The translations under genes and the position numbers were made by a program. Below, piece after piece: positions 1 through 9,074 of a stretch of 64,000 bases of DNA (positions within the stretch are counted from its first letter, which is position 1; the number at the start of each line of letters is the position of its first letter). The notes beneath the pieces are model-generated. The model worked only from the letters and a program-made list of their open reading frames with translations, did no database searches and was not told the origin of the DNA. The stretch is from Nitrosospira multiformis (GTDB lineage Bacteria; Pseudomonadota; Gammaproteobacteria; Burkholderiales; Nitrosomonadaceae), in NCBI RefSeq assembly GCF_003050865.1, contig NZ_QAOK01000008.1, forward strand, positions 1-64,000. Direction: 5' to 3'.

Positions 1-28
1 GCTGATATTGGGTTTCGGTGATTTCCAT
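1..28 (-). CDS. IS5-family transposase, N-terminal nine codons only
   Basis: The minus-strand ATG at 26-28 opens a frame reading MEITETQYQ before leaving the window. This start closely resembles the N-terminus of IS5-group transposases (MEI-x-E-x-QYQ), which carry out DDE cut-and-paste transposition. Only nine residues are visible, so the identification rests on this motif together with the IS-like end upstream. Whether the gene is intact is unknown. Confidence 0.5.
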
Positions 29-93
29 ACGGGCGTCGGTAGTTTTTATGCCCCAAGCATATCAGAAATTTAACTGTTAGTGTTAACACACCC
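1..93 (-). mobile_element. End of an IS5-type insertion sequence (partial)
   Basis: The left edge of the window holds the 5' end of a leftward transposase gene preceded by about 65 bases of non-coding sequence. Read on the minus strand the outer end begins GGGTGTGTTAACAC, which resembles the terminal inverted repeats I recall for IS5-family elements, and is followed by the transposase start 65 bases in. The boundary at about 93/94, flanked by TA-rich sequence, is inferred. The other end lies outside the window, so completeness and target duplication cannot be judged. Confidence 0.55.
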
Positions 94-526
94 TAAAGTC
101 TTTATCGGCAAAAAACCGTGAACCTTGAAAGGAACATCAACGGAGGGCCTGGCTCATCGTATATCGCTTCATGGTGTGTTGAATTGGATCGAATTACCGT
201 GTCCGTTCCACGTTCCAAATGCTCGTCCAGTACTAATTTGCCTTTTCTTTATCTTCATCTATAAATTGAAATGAAATGCGAAATGCCGTGTCATTAGACG
301 ATCCACTACCAAACTTTTACTGGAGATAATCAGGCGGAGGATATGGAGCGGGTGCCGGCAGGCAGCGATGAGCGTCGGGAATTTGTCTCGCTTCACGAGG
401 ACGAGCTTGACAAGGACGAGTTCGACGTTTGTCGATCTTAAAGGTTCGCCACGCCGAACCCATCACTGCGTACCCGTCCGGCCGAGAGCTTATTCGTGGG
501 CCGGTACATACAGGGGAGGAGATTTC
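94..526. other. Intergenic region between the IS end and the ahpD-like gene
   Basis: No convincing gene. An AT-rich stretch around 245-275 could hold promoter elements for the downstream pair. A 32-codon frame (ATG at 343, stop at 441) has a GGAGG only two bases before its ATG and would encode a very acidic peptide ending in LHEDELDKDEFDVCRS. It might be a leader peptide or a remnant of a gene disrupted near the IS, but I cannot support a function. Confidence 0.3.
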
Positions 527-979
527 ATGTCAGAAAGAATCAATCTTGGCAAATCCGCTCCAGCCCTTTACCAGGCAATCATGGGCCTTGAGAAGCTGGC
601 AGCGGAGGCTGCTGCTTCCGCAAGCATCCCGGATGGCTTTGCATATCTGTTGCGCCTTCGTGCATCCCAACTCAACCAGTGCGCATTCTGTATCAGGATG
701 CATACTCACGACGCTCTATCCAGTGGCGAGTCAAGCGATCGCATAAGTGTCCTGCCAGCCTGGCGGGAGACCGGGTATTTTACCGAAAAGGAACGTTCAT
801 CATTGGCGCTGGTAGAAGCAATTACACTGATCTCTGAGGGGCAAGTGCCGGATGCCATCTATGAACAAGCAGCAACCAATCTGTCAAAAGATGAAATATC
901 GGCTGTCGAGTGGCTTTCGGTAGTCATCAATGCCTGGAATCGCATTGCCATTTCCAGCCGTTATCCTGTGAAGCCATGA
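527..979 (+). CDS. AhpD-like carboxymuconolactone decarboxylase family protein
   Basis: A 150-residue protein of the alkylhydroperoxidase D / carboxymuconolactone decarboxylase fold. The CAFC-x3-H motif (Cys52, Cys55, His59) is the redox-active signature of AhpD-type peroxidase or thiol-reductase proteins, so a role in peroxide or organic-radical detoxification is likely. The frame is open further upstream, but ATG 527 is preferred because AGGGGAGGA sits six bases upstream and the family N-terminus starts here. A cupin follows 46 bases downstream in the same direction, and such pairs usually share a transcript. The substrate is not evident. Confidence 0.8.
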   Translation: MSERINLGKSAPALYQAIMGLEKLAAEAAASASIPDGFAYLLRLRASQLNQCAFCIRMHTHDALSSGESSDRISVLPAWRETGYFTEKERSSLALVEAITLISEGQVPDAIYEQAATNLSKDEISAVEWLSVVINAWNRIAISSRYPVKP

Positions 980-1025
980 GCATGACTAACAAATTCTCCA
1001 CTAATTTCTATCAACGAAAGGAGGC

Positions 1026-1445
1026 ATGATGTTTACCAGACTTCTCTGCGGGATTGCCTTCGCAGCTCTCTCCATAAGCGTAGCTTCAGCCGATAACCTG
1101 CCTGCTGATAATTCCAAGGTAACGCTGGCCTTTGATCATGCCCTTCCGAACGTGCCTGGCAAAAGCATGAAAGGCGTGCTTGTCGAATACGAGCCAGGAG
1201 GTTCATCGCCCGCCCATACTCATCCAAAGTCGGCTTTCATCTATGCAACGGTCCTGGAGGGAGAAATTCGTAGCAAAGTCAATAATGGTCCGGAAAAGGT
1301 TTATCGCGCCGGCGAGAACTTCGCTGAACTGCCGGGCGATCATCATGCCGTCAGTGCAAATAACAGCAAGACTCAGCCCGCACGCCTGCTGGCTGTCTTT
1401 GTCGTCGATGCCAACGAAAAAAACCTCGTCACGTACGACAAATAG
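1026..1445 (+). CDS. Exported cupin-domain protein
   Basis: A 139-residue small beta-barrel cupin. Residues 1-22 form a Sec signal peptide ending in VASA, so the protein is probably periplasmic. The cupin metal-binding motif is visible as HTHPKSAFIYATVLEGE, with the second motif around PGDHHAVSANN. A metal is therefore likely bound by His residues. AAAGGAGG lies just before the ATG at 1026; a second ATG follows at once at 1029. It follows the AhpD-like gene in a probable two-gene operon of stress or detoxification proteins. Enzymatic activity cannot be assigned. Confidence 0.75.
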   Translation: MMFTRLLCGIAFAALSISVASADNLPADNSKVTLAFDHALPNVPGKSMKGVLVEYEPGGSSPAHTHPKSAFIYATVLEGEIRSKVNNGPEKVYRAGENFAELPGDHHAVSANNSKTQPARLLAVFVVDANEKNLVTYDK

Positions 1446-1479
1446 TGAGATGAAAAAAAGGTGGGTATTCGATAGAGCA

Positions 1480-1533
1480 GCCGTAGGGCGGTTCTACCCG
1501 CTATCCTGTTGAGACGGGTGTAGAACCCGCCCC
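1480..1533. repeat. Palindromic intergenic repeat, copy 1
   Basis: A long inverted repeat with arms around GGGCGGTTCTACCCG and CGGGTGTAGAACCCGCCC separated by a loop containing ATCCTGTTG. A second copy with the same loop core and near-perfect arms lies at 17793-17851. Both sit just after rightward genes. They resemble REP/MITE-like dispersed palindromes and could fold in RNA. Whether they act as terminators is unknown, as neither has a T-run. Confidence 0.7.
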
Positions 1534-1609
1534 ATGATCTGGCTGGGTGGCCGCACGGCTTGGCCTCATTCCCGCACGTAGCCTCGCTTCAGGATGCCTC
1601 CGGAGAAAA

Positions 1610-2293
1610 TTATGCAACGTTCAGCCAGCTTGCACCGTAATCATAGCGGTATTTCGTCAGCATCGATTTCACATCGTTATCTTCCAGCACCTCATCAGCT
1701 GCCTTCTTGAATGCCTTGTCATCTGGATATAGCTCCGAAAACGCGATGATGGACATTGCAGCCAGCTCCCACTCTTTCCTGGCAAATTCATTGTCAGTAC
1801 CGTCCCTGAAGTCAGGATTACCAAGCACCGCTCGCGGTCTGTCCACCCGAGCGCTCATCTGATACAGGACATACCCGACTACGAACATCACCACCCCCGC
1901 GGCGAGCAACTCCTTGAGAATGTAGACCACGCCCAGGAAGAATGATGTCAGGGACAAAACGAGGCTGTTGCGCTGCTTTTTCCAAGAAGTGACCGGATAT
2001 GCCAAAGCCATCCAGTATTTCACAATGTAAGTGGTCAGCTCCTCCGCATTGTTCCACTTCACCGCGAGAACTTTCGTTATCGTCAATCGAGGGATATCCG
2101 ATCTGCCGATCAAGGCGTGCGGTGCAATAACAAGGGCATATAGCACCGGCAGCACGGCACCCCAGTAAATGGCGAGCATGTGATTGAGTGAAAACGAGGC
2201 ATACAGCGCAATGAAATTGATGATCAGTATCATCCATGCTCCGATCCGATAGCTGGATATTTTGAATAATGAACGATATACGATTCCAATCAA
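1610..2293 (-). CDS. Hypothetical membrane protein
   Basis: I do not recognise this 227-residue protein. It has hydrophobic segments near residues 20-60 (probably two), one at about 115-145, then a charged soluble C-terminal tail of about 80 residues with an EFARKEWELAAMSIIAFSELYPDDKAFKKAADE stretch that is probably helical. It is therefore predicted to be an inner-membrane protein with a cytoplasmic tail. The frame opens with TTG at 2293 without a clear ribosome binding site; an in-frame ATG at 2233 could be the true start. It is a lone gene between the cupin pair and the phosphoketolase block. Confidence 0.5.
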   Translation of the reverse strand: MIGIVYRSLFKISSYRIGAWMILIINFIALYASFSLNHMLAIYWGAVLPVLYALVIAPHALIGRSDIPRLTITKVLAVKWNNAEELTTYIVKYWMALAYPVTSWKKQRNSLVLSLTSFFLGVVYILKELLAAGVVMFVVGYVLYQMSARVDRPRAVLGNPDFRDGTDNEFARKEWELAAMSIIAFSELYPDDKAFKKAADEVLEDNDVKSMLTKYRYDYGASWLNVA

Positions 2294-2471
2294 TATCGAT
2301 ATGAATTTCGTAAGATTCAGAGCGGTCCGGAAAGAAGCTTCTTAGGTGAATGTACAGTCCCTTTGAACGGCCGCTTCCATGAAGACACTGGAGTTACTGG
2401 AGTTACATTTCAATATAGCATGCACGATGATAAAAACATTTTTAATCCCGGTTTTCCTGGACAGGCAGTGG

Positions 2472-4895
2472 CTACGAACCGTGTGAAGGCCAATGCCAAT
2501 CCCGTATCTCCGGCATGTCCTCGCCGTATTGCCTGATATAGCGTTTATGATCGATCAGCTTGTCGCGCATCAGTTGCTTGAGGTAGGCGCCTTTGGAGCT
2601 CAGCTTGGGTACACGGTCAACCACATCCATTACCAGATGAAACCTGTCCAGATCGTTTAGCACTGTCATATCGAACGGCGTAGTCGTGGTGCCTTCCTCC
2701 TTGTAACCGCGCACATGCAGGTTGGGATGATTGGTGCGACGGTAAGTCAGGCGATGGATCAGCCAGGGATAGCCGTGATAGGCGAAAATGATGGGCTTGT
2801 CGGTTGTGAACAGCGTATCGAAGTCCCAGTCTGAAAGACCGTCCGGATGTTCCGATTGGGGTTGCAGGGTCATCAGGTCGACGACATTGACTACTCTTAT
2901 CTTGAGCTCGGGTGCATGACGCCGCAGCAGATCTACGGCAGCCAGCGTCTCCAGGGTAGGAATGTCGCCGGCGCAAGCCAGGACCACATCCGGCTCGCCC
3001 CCCTGATCATTGCTCGCCCACCCCCAGATACCGATACCTGCGCTGCTGTGCTTGATGGCCGCATCCATATCCAGCCACTGGAGCGCGGGCTGTTTTCCCG
3101 CGACGATGACGTTGATGAAATTTCGGGAACGAAGGCACTTGTCGGTAATATAAAGAAGGGTATTCGCATCCGGCGGAAGATAAACACGAATGATACTTGC
3201 CTTCTTGTTGGCGACATGGTCGATAAAACCGGGATCCTGATGGGAAAAGCCGTTATGGTCCTGGCGCCACACATGCGATGTCAACAGGTAATTGAGGGAG
3301 GCGATGGGCCGCCGCCAAGGGATTTCCTTGCTGACCTTGAGCCATTTGGCATGCTGGTTGAACATGGAATCAACGATGTGGATGAAAGCCTCATAGCAGG
3401 AAAAAAGTCCGTGGCGTCCGGTAAGCAGATAGCCTTCCAGCCAGCCCTGGCATATGTGTTCGGACAATATTTCCATCACCCGACCGTCGGGAGAGAGGCG
3501 CTCATCCTCGGGCAGCCGCTGGGCAACCCAGGTTCGTGCTGTTACATCGAACAGGGCGTCAAGTCGGTTCGAACTGGTCTCATCCGGTCCCATTACCCGA
3601 AAGTTGCAGCTATCCAGATTGAGTTTCATGACGTCGCGAAGAAACTTGCCCATTTCCCGTGTTGCTTCACGCACTTCCGTTCCCGGCACAGGTACGTCAA
3701 CGGCATAGCTGCGAAAATCGGGCATTTCCAGCTCTTTCAGTAGCAGACCGCCATTGGCATGGGGATTCGCGCCCATGCGCCGATTGCCTTCGGGGGCAAG
3801 CGTCGCCAGCTCCGGCATGAGACAACCGTTCTCATCGAATAACTCTTCGGGCTTGTAGCTCTTCATCCAGTCTTCCAGCTGCTTCAGGTGATCCGGCTTT
3901 GAGCCGAGTTCCGCAAGGGGTACCTGGTGTGAGCGCCAGTAGTCTTCCAGCTTTTTCCCATCCACTTCTTCCGGTCCGGTCCAGCCCTTGGGGCTACGCA
4001 GGATAATCAGCGGCCAGCGGGAATAGGTGATAGCTTCCCGGCTCTTCCCCGGATTTGGTCCGCGGCTGCGCGCCTCCCGCTGTATTCTCCGGATATTCTC
4101 GATTGCAGCGTCCAGTACGACAGCCATTGCCTGATGCATGAGCTCGGGGTCGGACCCTTCCACGAAATAGGGCTCGTACCCGTAACCCGTGAACAGGTCT
4201 TCCAGTTCTTCTCGGCTAATGCGCGCGAGTATCGTCGGATTTGCGATCTTGTAGCCATTGAGATGCAGAATAGGCAGCACCGCTCCATCATGGACCGGAT
4301 TGAGAAATTTGTTCGAGTGCCAGGAGGCTGCAAGCGGTCCGGTTTCAGCTTCTCCATCACCCACCACGCACGCCACGATGAGCTCGGGATTGTCAAAGGC
4401 CGCTCCAAAAGCATGCGAAAGCGAGTAACCCAGTTCCCCGCCTTCGTTTATCGAGCCCGGCGTTTCCGGGGCAACATGACTCGGAATCCCTCCGGGAAAG
4501 GAAAACTGCCGAAACAGCCTCTTCATTCCCGCCTCATCCCTTGAAATGCGGGGATAGAATTCGCTGTAGCTGCCCTCCAGCCATGTATTCGCCACCATTG
4601 CCGGTCCACCATGGCCTGGCCCGCATATGTAGAACATATCCAGATCGAATTTCTTTATCACCCGGTTCAGATGCGTGTAAATAAAACTGAGGCCGGGGCA
4701 TGTGCCCCAATGCCCCAGCAGCCGCGGCTTGACGTGTGCAAGCGTGAGAGGTTCCCGGAGCAACGGATTGTCCAGCAGATAGATTTGCCCCACCGAGAGA
4801 TAGTTGGCGGCGCGCCAATACGCATCGATCTTGCGCAGTTCGTTCGGCGAGAGCGGATTGCTTTGGGTTTGTACTGCAGGCGAAGCACGGTTCAT
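2472..4895 (-). CDS. xfp: Phosphoketolase (xylulose-5-P / fructose-6-P)
   Basis: This cytosolic enzyme, about 807 residues, uses thiamine diphosphate to split xylulose 5-phosphate or fructose 6-phosphate into acetyl phosphate and an aldose phosphate. The family N-terminus is clear ([45 protein letters not shown]) and the diphosphate/Mg site appears as [11 protein letters not shown]. Its length is normal for the family. ATG 4895 is chosen over the longer open frame because AAGGAGGATT lies just upstream. Acetate kinase is 58 bases upstream on the same strand, so acetyl phosphate can be converted directly to acetate plus ATP. Whether it prefers the C5 or C6 substrate cannot be told. Confidence 0.93.
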   Translation of the reverse strand: MNRASPAVQTQSNPLSPNELRKIDAYWRAANYLSVGQIYLLDNPLLREPLTLAHVKPRLLGHWGTCPGLSFIYTHLNRVIKKFDLDMFYICGPGHGGPAMVANTWLEGSYSEFYPRISRDEAGMKRLFRQFSFPGGIPSHVAPETPGSINEGGELGYSLSHAFGAAFDNPELIVACVVGDGEAETGPLAASWHSNKFLNPVHDGAVLPILHLNGYKIANPTILARISREELEDLFTGYGYEPYFVEGSDPELMHQAMAVVLDAAIENIRRIQREARSRGPNPGKSREAITYSRWPLIILRSPKGWTGPEEVDGKKLEDYWRSHQVPLAELGSKPDHLKQLEDWMKSYKPEELFDENGCLMPELATLAPEGNRRMGANPHANGGLLLKELEMPDFRSYAVDVPVPGTEVREATREMGKFLRDVMKLNLDSCNFRVMGPDETSSNRLDALFDVTARTWVAQRLPEDERLSPDGRVMEILSEHICQGWLEGYLLTGRHGLFSCYEAFIHIVDSMFNQHAKWLKVSKEIPWRRPIASLNYLLTSHVWRQDHNGFSHQDPGFIDHVANKKASIIRVYLPPDANTLLYITDKCLRSRNFINVIVAGKQPALQWLDMDAAIKHSSAGIGIWGWASNDQGGEPDVVLACAGDIPTLETLAAVDLLRRHAPELKIRVVNVVDLMTLQPQSEHPDGLSDWDFDTLFTTDKPIIFAYHGYPWLIHRLTYRRTNHPNLHVRGYKEEGTTTTPFDMTVLNDLDRFHLVMDVVDRVPKLSSKGAYLKQLMRDKLIDHKRYIRQYGEDMPEIRDWHWPSHGS

Positions 4896-4953
4896 ATTGA
4901 ATCCTCCTTTTTTCCAGGCACTGGTTGCTGCCAATCCCGGCACTGACGCAAGG

Positions 4954-6060
4954 CTAGCGGCGGCTGGAAATGACTGCCTCTGCTTCCTGTGCGAGGATTG
5001 CCGCCTCATTCACGGGAACTACCCACACCTCGACCTTACTTGTTTCGCTGCTGATGCATGACATCCCGCTCGCATCGCTGTTCTTTTTCGCATCGAGATG
5101 GATTCCGCACCATTCCATTCCTGCCAGAATCTTTTCCCGCACGACTGGAACGTTCTCCCCTACACCTCCGCCAAAAACCACTGCATTTGTCCCGCCCAGC
5201 ACAGCAAGATAGGCACCCAGATATTTACGCGCACGGTAGCAGTACAAATCGATCGCGAGGCGCTCGCGCTCATCCTCCGATTTCAACAGCTTTCGTATAT
5301 CTGCGCTGATTCCTGATACTCCCGATAAACCGGACTGCTCATTCAGCAGCCGATCCATCTCCTCCGGCGTCAAGCTCTCCTGCCGCTGCAAAAACGTCAT
5401 CAGACCCGGGTCCAGGTCACCCGAGCGTGTCGCCATCATGAGCCCTTCCAGAGGCGAGAATCCCATGGAGGTGTCGCGAGGCAATCCCTTATCTGTCGCC
5501 GTGATCGAGCAACCGGCGCCGAGCTGCATCGAGATGATTTTTCCATTTTGCAGAAGGTCCGGATGTTGGTCGCGCCAAGCCTGCCACATGGCCTGATGCG
5601 CCAGTCCGTGAAAGCCGTACCGGCGCAATCTGTATTTTTCGGTCAGCTCGTGCGGGATGGCGTAAGTTTGCGCAACTGTCGGGAGATGGGTAAAAAACGC
5701 GGTGTCGAATACCGCAACTTGCGTTGTACGAGCGCCGAATACTCCACTCGCCGCACGTATCCATTTCAATGCCACAGGATTGTGCAAGGGCGCCAGCGGC
5801 GCGAGACGTTCGATTTCCCTTTCCACATCCCGATCGATCAGGCAAGGGGAAGTAAGACGCATGCCTCCATGCACAACGCGATGCACCACGATGTTTATCT
5901 TGGCAAGTTTGTGGGTCTGCACGAATTCCTGGAGGATGCTCTCCGATTCACCGCCGGAATCTTCCCTGACACTCGCAAGCTCCGTCAGTTTTTCCTCATG
6001 GTGAACGAATGCCGCCAGGCGTACCGATGAGCTGCCTGTGTTGACCGTCAAAATTTTCAT
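4954..6060 (-). CDS. ackA: Acetate kinase
   Basis: Interconverts acetyl phosphate + ADP and acetate + ATP. The start [14 protein letters not shown] is the family phosphate-1 motif, followed by HRVVHGG, the YGFHGLAHQ segment and the adenosine motif FGGGVGEN near the C-terminus. At 368 residues it is slightly shorter than the usual roughly 400. ATG 6060 matches the family start, although ATG 6084 in the same frame is possible and neither has a strong ribosome binding site. It lies between the universal stress protein and phosphoketolase genes, all leftward, and the three probably form one operon that recovers ATP from acetyl phosphate. Confidence 0.92.
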   Translation of the reverse strand: MKILTVNTGSSSVRLAAFVHHEEKLTELASVREDSGGESESILQEFVQTHKLAKINIVVHRVVHGGMRLTSPCLIDRDVEREIERLAPLAPLHNPVALKWIRAASGVFGARTTQVAVFDTAFFTHLPTVAQTYAIPHELTEKYRLRRYGFHGLAHQAMWQAWRDQHPDLLQNGKIISMQLGAGCSITATDKGLPRDTSMGFSPLEGLMMATRSGDLDPGLMTFLQRQESLTPEEMDRLLNEQSGLSGVSGISADIRKLLKSEDERERLAIDLYCYRARKYLGAYLAVLGGTNAVVFGGGVGENVPVVREKILAGMEWCGIHLDAKKNSDASGMSCISSETSKVEVWVVPVNEAAILAQEAEAVISSRR

Positions 6061-6142
6061 GGCAAGGACTTGATCGGAACACATAAGGATTCAGCGCTCC
6101 GCCAGCATCTGAGAATTACAACATCATATTAAGACAATCATA

Positions 6143-7024
6143 TTACGGGTTGACTACGAGCACATCGCAAGGGGTTTCATAAAGGACATGCTTTGTGACT
6201 GACCCGAATAGCGCTTCATCCAGTTCTGTCTGACCACGCTTGCCTATCACGATGAGATCAATATCGAGTGCCTGCGCTTTCTCGCGGATCATATCCGGTG
6301 CATGGCCGTATTCGATAAGGGATGCAACACGCCTGTCCCCATGCGCGTAATCGCTCACTATCTTCTCCATGCCTTCGCGGGCATGGATCAATATTTGGCT
6401 GCGAAAGTGTTCAACCTGCTCTGCATCGAACCCCGCCTGCTTCATTTTCTGCCCGAGCGGCATTTCCACCGCATGCAATACGTGAATGGATGCATCCATC
6501 ACAGCTTTCAATGCCATCTCCAGCGCATTCAGGGAGTTTTTCGAAAAATCGACAGGTACCAGCACGTGTTTGTACTTATCCCTGGGCTCCTGCCTGACGA
6601 TCAGCAAGGGATGATGACCGGTATGGAGCGTTTTCGATGCGGTCGTCCCCAAAAAGAATTCGCGCGCGAAGCTTTCCCCCTGATCCCCGATCACGATGAG
6701 ATCCGCATGATGGGACTGGGCATAGCGGTTAATCTCGAGGTGCGCCCTGCCGATGGCAACGTGATGCTTTACCCGTATGCCTTTCGATGCCACTATTTCC
6801 GCCCTGTTCTGCAGTGCCGCCTTTGCCCGGTTGTAGAGTCTCTGTTCTGTTTCCAGCGGCGTTTCGGCTATCAGGCGCTTGAATACTTCGAGGGGCAATG
6901 CGGGAAGGACATGCAACAGATACAGCTCGGCTGCATGCTCCGACGCAAGTTGCGCGGCGCGCTGCACCGCTCTTTCGCCGCGTGGGGAGAAATCGGTGGC
7001 GATGAGTATGCGTTGAATCTCCAC
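6143..7024 (-). CDS. Universal stress protein with two Usp domains
   Basis: A 293-residue protein made of two tandem Usp domains (about 1-140 and 150-293). Each has the ATP-binding G-2x-G-9x-G(S/T) pattern: GDQGESFAREFFLGT in the first and GKRGQTELDEALFGS in the second, so both may bind ATP. Usp proteins support survival under starvation and other stresses; the mechanism is unclear. It is the first gene of the leftward usp-ackA-xfp group, suggesting the phosphoketolase route is used under energy stress. The spacing to ackA is 82 bases. Confidence 0.85.
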   Translation of the reverse strand: MEIQRILIATDFSPRGERAVQRAAQLASEHAAELYLLHVLPALPLEVFKRLIAETPLETEQRLYNRAKAALQNRAEIVASKGIRVKHHVAIGRAHLEINRYAQSHHADLIVIGDQGESFAREFFLGTTASKTLHTGHHPLLIVRQEPRDKYKHVLVPVDFSKNSLNALEMALKAVMDASIHVLHAVEMPLGQKMKQAGFDAEQVEHFRSQILIHAREGMEKIVSDYAHGDRRVASLIEYGHAPDMIREKAQALDIDLIVIGKRGQTELDEALFGSVTKHVLYETPCDVLVVNP

Positions 7025-7527
7025 CTATGTTCCTCGCAATAGCACCTGTCGCACCTGTCGAACACGGTCACTTGAAATCTGGCTGAAGATTGAAGATATC
7101 CGGTCGAAAGATGCTGCGATAGCTGGAACAGGATAAACCGAATGATTTTTCCGGCCCCCTGCGATCCTTCAGCCCTTCGGTCTTGTAAAGCCAGCACCCT
7201 TTACACCGATTCCTCACACTCCTAGCGGCTCAGCGCTGCAGAAAATCTCGATCCTGTAGTCTCCAGGCAGCCGAACTTACGATTAGAAACACGATCTTCG
7301 GTTGCGTCTGTACGTCAACCCTCATATGACAGATGTTTTGCCATCCCTTGCTGCCGGACTGCCGGGGCAATTCCTCCCCCTCCCTGAACTTATCCGTTTT
7401 TCCTCCATCAATCGTTCATCCCTGAAAGGATTCCTCGAAGACGTGAGCGATTCTGATTTTAGGCGACATTTCCTTGAATTGATGGTGCTATACTCTTTAC
7501 TTTAACCGTATCCCCCGGGAGACCTTC
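7025..7527. other. Divergent intergenic region between usp and the tim44-like gene
   Basis: About 500 bases without a supported gene, holding the promoters for two divergent units. A 67-codon frame at 7302-7505 lacks a ribosome binding site and any recognisable features. A short direct repeat of CACCTGTCG occurs at 7048-7066. Nothing else stands out. Confidence 0.4.
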
Positions 7528-8412
7528 ATGAAGAAAATATTGACTCTGTTGACCCTGGCCGTTTTCAGCTTCGGATTGGCGGCCTTCGATGCCGAGGCGA
7601 AACGCTTCGGTGGCGGTCAAAGTATGGGCAAGCAACGGGAATCCATGAGCCAGCAGGCAGCACCCCAGCCCGGACAAACACCCAGCGCCGCGCCCGGAGC
7701 AGCCGCACGCCCAGGCGGCAATAAGTGGCTGGGACCACTGGCCGGTTTAGCGGCGGGAGGATTGCTGGCTGCGCTTTTCATGGGCGGCGCATTCGAAGGA
7801 ATCAACATGATGGACGTGCTGATGCTGGCAGCGTTGATCGGCGGGGTCTTTTTTGTCATGCGCATGCTGCGCAAACCAAAGCAGGAACACTCGGCTCGCC
7901 CGATGCAGTATTCGGGCATGCAGGGAACCTCAACCGATCACGGCGTCACACCCGGAGCAACAGCCGCAACAGGCTCCGGACCGGAGACAACCCCGAGAGC
8001 AAGCGCGGTGGCGCCGGTTTCCGGCACAGCCAATATTCCCGCTGATTTTCAGGTGGAACCTTTCCTGCGTAACGCGAAGACTTCTTTCATACGCTTGCAG
8101 GCAGCAAATGATGCGCGCGACCTGAACGATATCCGGGAATATACTACCCCCGAGATGTATGCGGAGATCAGCATGCAGATCAACGAGCGCGGTAACGAGC
8201 CCCAGCGGACCGACGTGCTGGCAATCAATGCGCAGCTGCTTGAAGTGATCACGGAAAAAGACATGGCAATTGCCAGTGTCCGCTTCAACGGTCAGTTGCG
8301 CGAGTCGCCCCAGTCAGCGCCGGAAGGGTTCGATGAAATCTGGCACGTGCAAAAGGATCTCAAAGATCCTGATGCTGTCTGGCTGCTCGCTGGAATTCAA
8401 CAAGTCTCCTAG
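7528..8412 (+). CDS. Tim44-like domain protein
   Basis: A 294-residue protein with a signal peptide or anchor at 1-24 (ending AEAKRFGGG), a Gln/Pro/Ala-rich linker with a glycine-rich hydrophobic hairpin at about 70-115, and a C-terminal Tim44-like domain (about 175-294) starting at PADFQVEPFLRNAKTSFIRLQAAND. In bacteria this domain occurs in inner-membrane-associated proteins of poorly known role. GGGAGA lies before ATG 7528. It is followed by ubiJ and ubiB with short spacing, an arrangement common in Betaproteobacteria, which suggests a link to ubiquinone synthesis or the membrane it takes place in. Confidence 0.8.
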   Translation: MKKILTLLTLAVFSFGLAAFDAEAKRFGGGQSMGKQRESMSQQAAPQPGQTPSAAPGAAARPGGNKWLGPLAGLAAGGLLAALFMGGAFEGINMMDVLMLAALIGGVFFVMRMLRKPKQEHSARPMQYSGMQGTSTDHGVTPGATAATGSGPETTPRASAVAPVSGTANIPADFQVEPFLRNAKTSFIRLQAANDARDLNDIREYTTPEMYAEISMQINERGNEPQRTDVLAINAQLLEVITEKDMAIASVRFNGQLRESPQSAPEGFDEIWHVQKDLKDPDAVWLLAGIQQVS

Positions 8413-8424
8413 AGACCGGATTCC

Positions 8425-9006
8425 ATGCTGGCATCGGTGGCGATAGCCCCGCTCAACCATATGCTGCGTGGAGAAAGCTGGGCGCGCAAACGACTACAGC
8501 CGTGCGCCGGGAAGACTGCCCGTTTTCGCGTCCCACCTTTTTTTGATCTTGCCGTCGTCATCCAGCCTACCGGCGAGGTGGCGGCGGCATCCACCGCTGC
8601 TGGCAACGACGCCATCCTGACTATCATGCCAGCGTTGCTGCCGCGCCTGCTTGTCCGCGATGAAGCCGCATACCGTGAAGTCAGAATTTCCGGGGATAAC
8701 ATATTCGGCCAGGAAATCCTCGAGATCGGGCAGAATCTGCGCTGGGACGTGGAGCAGGATTTAAGCGATGTGATGGGGGACATCCTCGCTCACCGGGTGG
8801 TCCGCGCGGGGGAAAACCTGATCCACTGGCATAACGAAACCCTTCATAATTTATCTCAGGCGTTGATGGAGTACCTCACCGAAGAACAGCCGGTACTTGC
8901 CAAGCCGACCGACATGCGCACATTTGCCGATGAAGTGGGCGGATTGCAGGATCATGTGTTAGAACTGGAACTGCGTGTGGAAAGCCTCATAAACAAGTCT
9001 TTATAA
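8425..9006 (+). CDS. ubiJ: Ubiquinone biosynthesis accessory factor UbiJ (SCP2-like)
   Basis: A 193-residue protein with an N-terminal SCP2-type lipid-binding fold and a C-terminal helical tail (VGGLQDHVLELELRVESLINKSL) typical of UbiJ. In E. coli UbiJ binds the lipid tails of ubiquinone intermediates and organises the Ubi enzyme complex with UbiK. The placement directly before ubiB supports the call. Sequence similarity within this family is low, so the assignment depends partly on context. The ATG at 8425 comes 12 bases after the tim44-like stop. Confidence 0.78.
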   Translation: MLASVAIAPLNHMLRGESWARKRLQPCAGKTARFRVPPFFDLAVVIQPTGEVAAASTAAGNDAILTIMPALLPRLLVRDEAAYREVRISGDNIFGQEILEIGQNLRWDVEQDLSDVMGDILAHRVVRAGENLIHWHNETLHNLSQALMEYLTEEQPVLAKPTDMRTFADEVGGLQDHVLELELRVESLINKSL

Positions 9007-9074
9007 GTGAACTGAGAAGATCAAGGAACATCTGAGCAAGTCCCTGGGTGAACCGGGGTAGCAGAATAGGATAA

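Noticed and set aside
2-73. Forward frame ending in LILGFGDFHTGVGSFYAPSISEI, resembling a K+ channel filter
   Set aside because: It is antisense to the transposase start and IS end, and a channel would not stop so soon after its filter.
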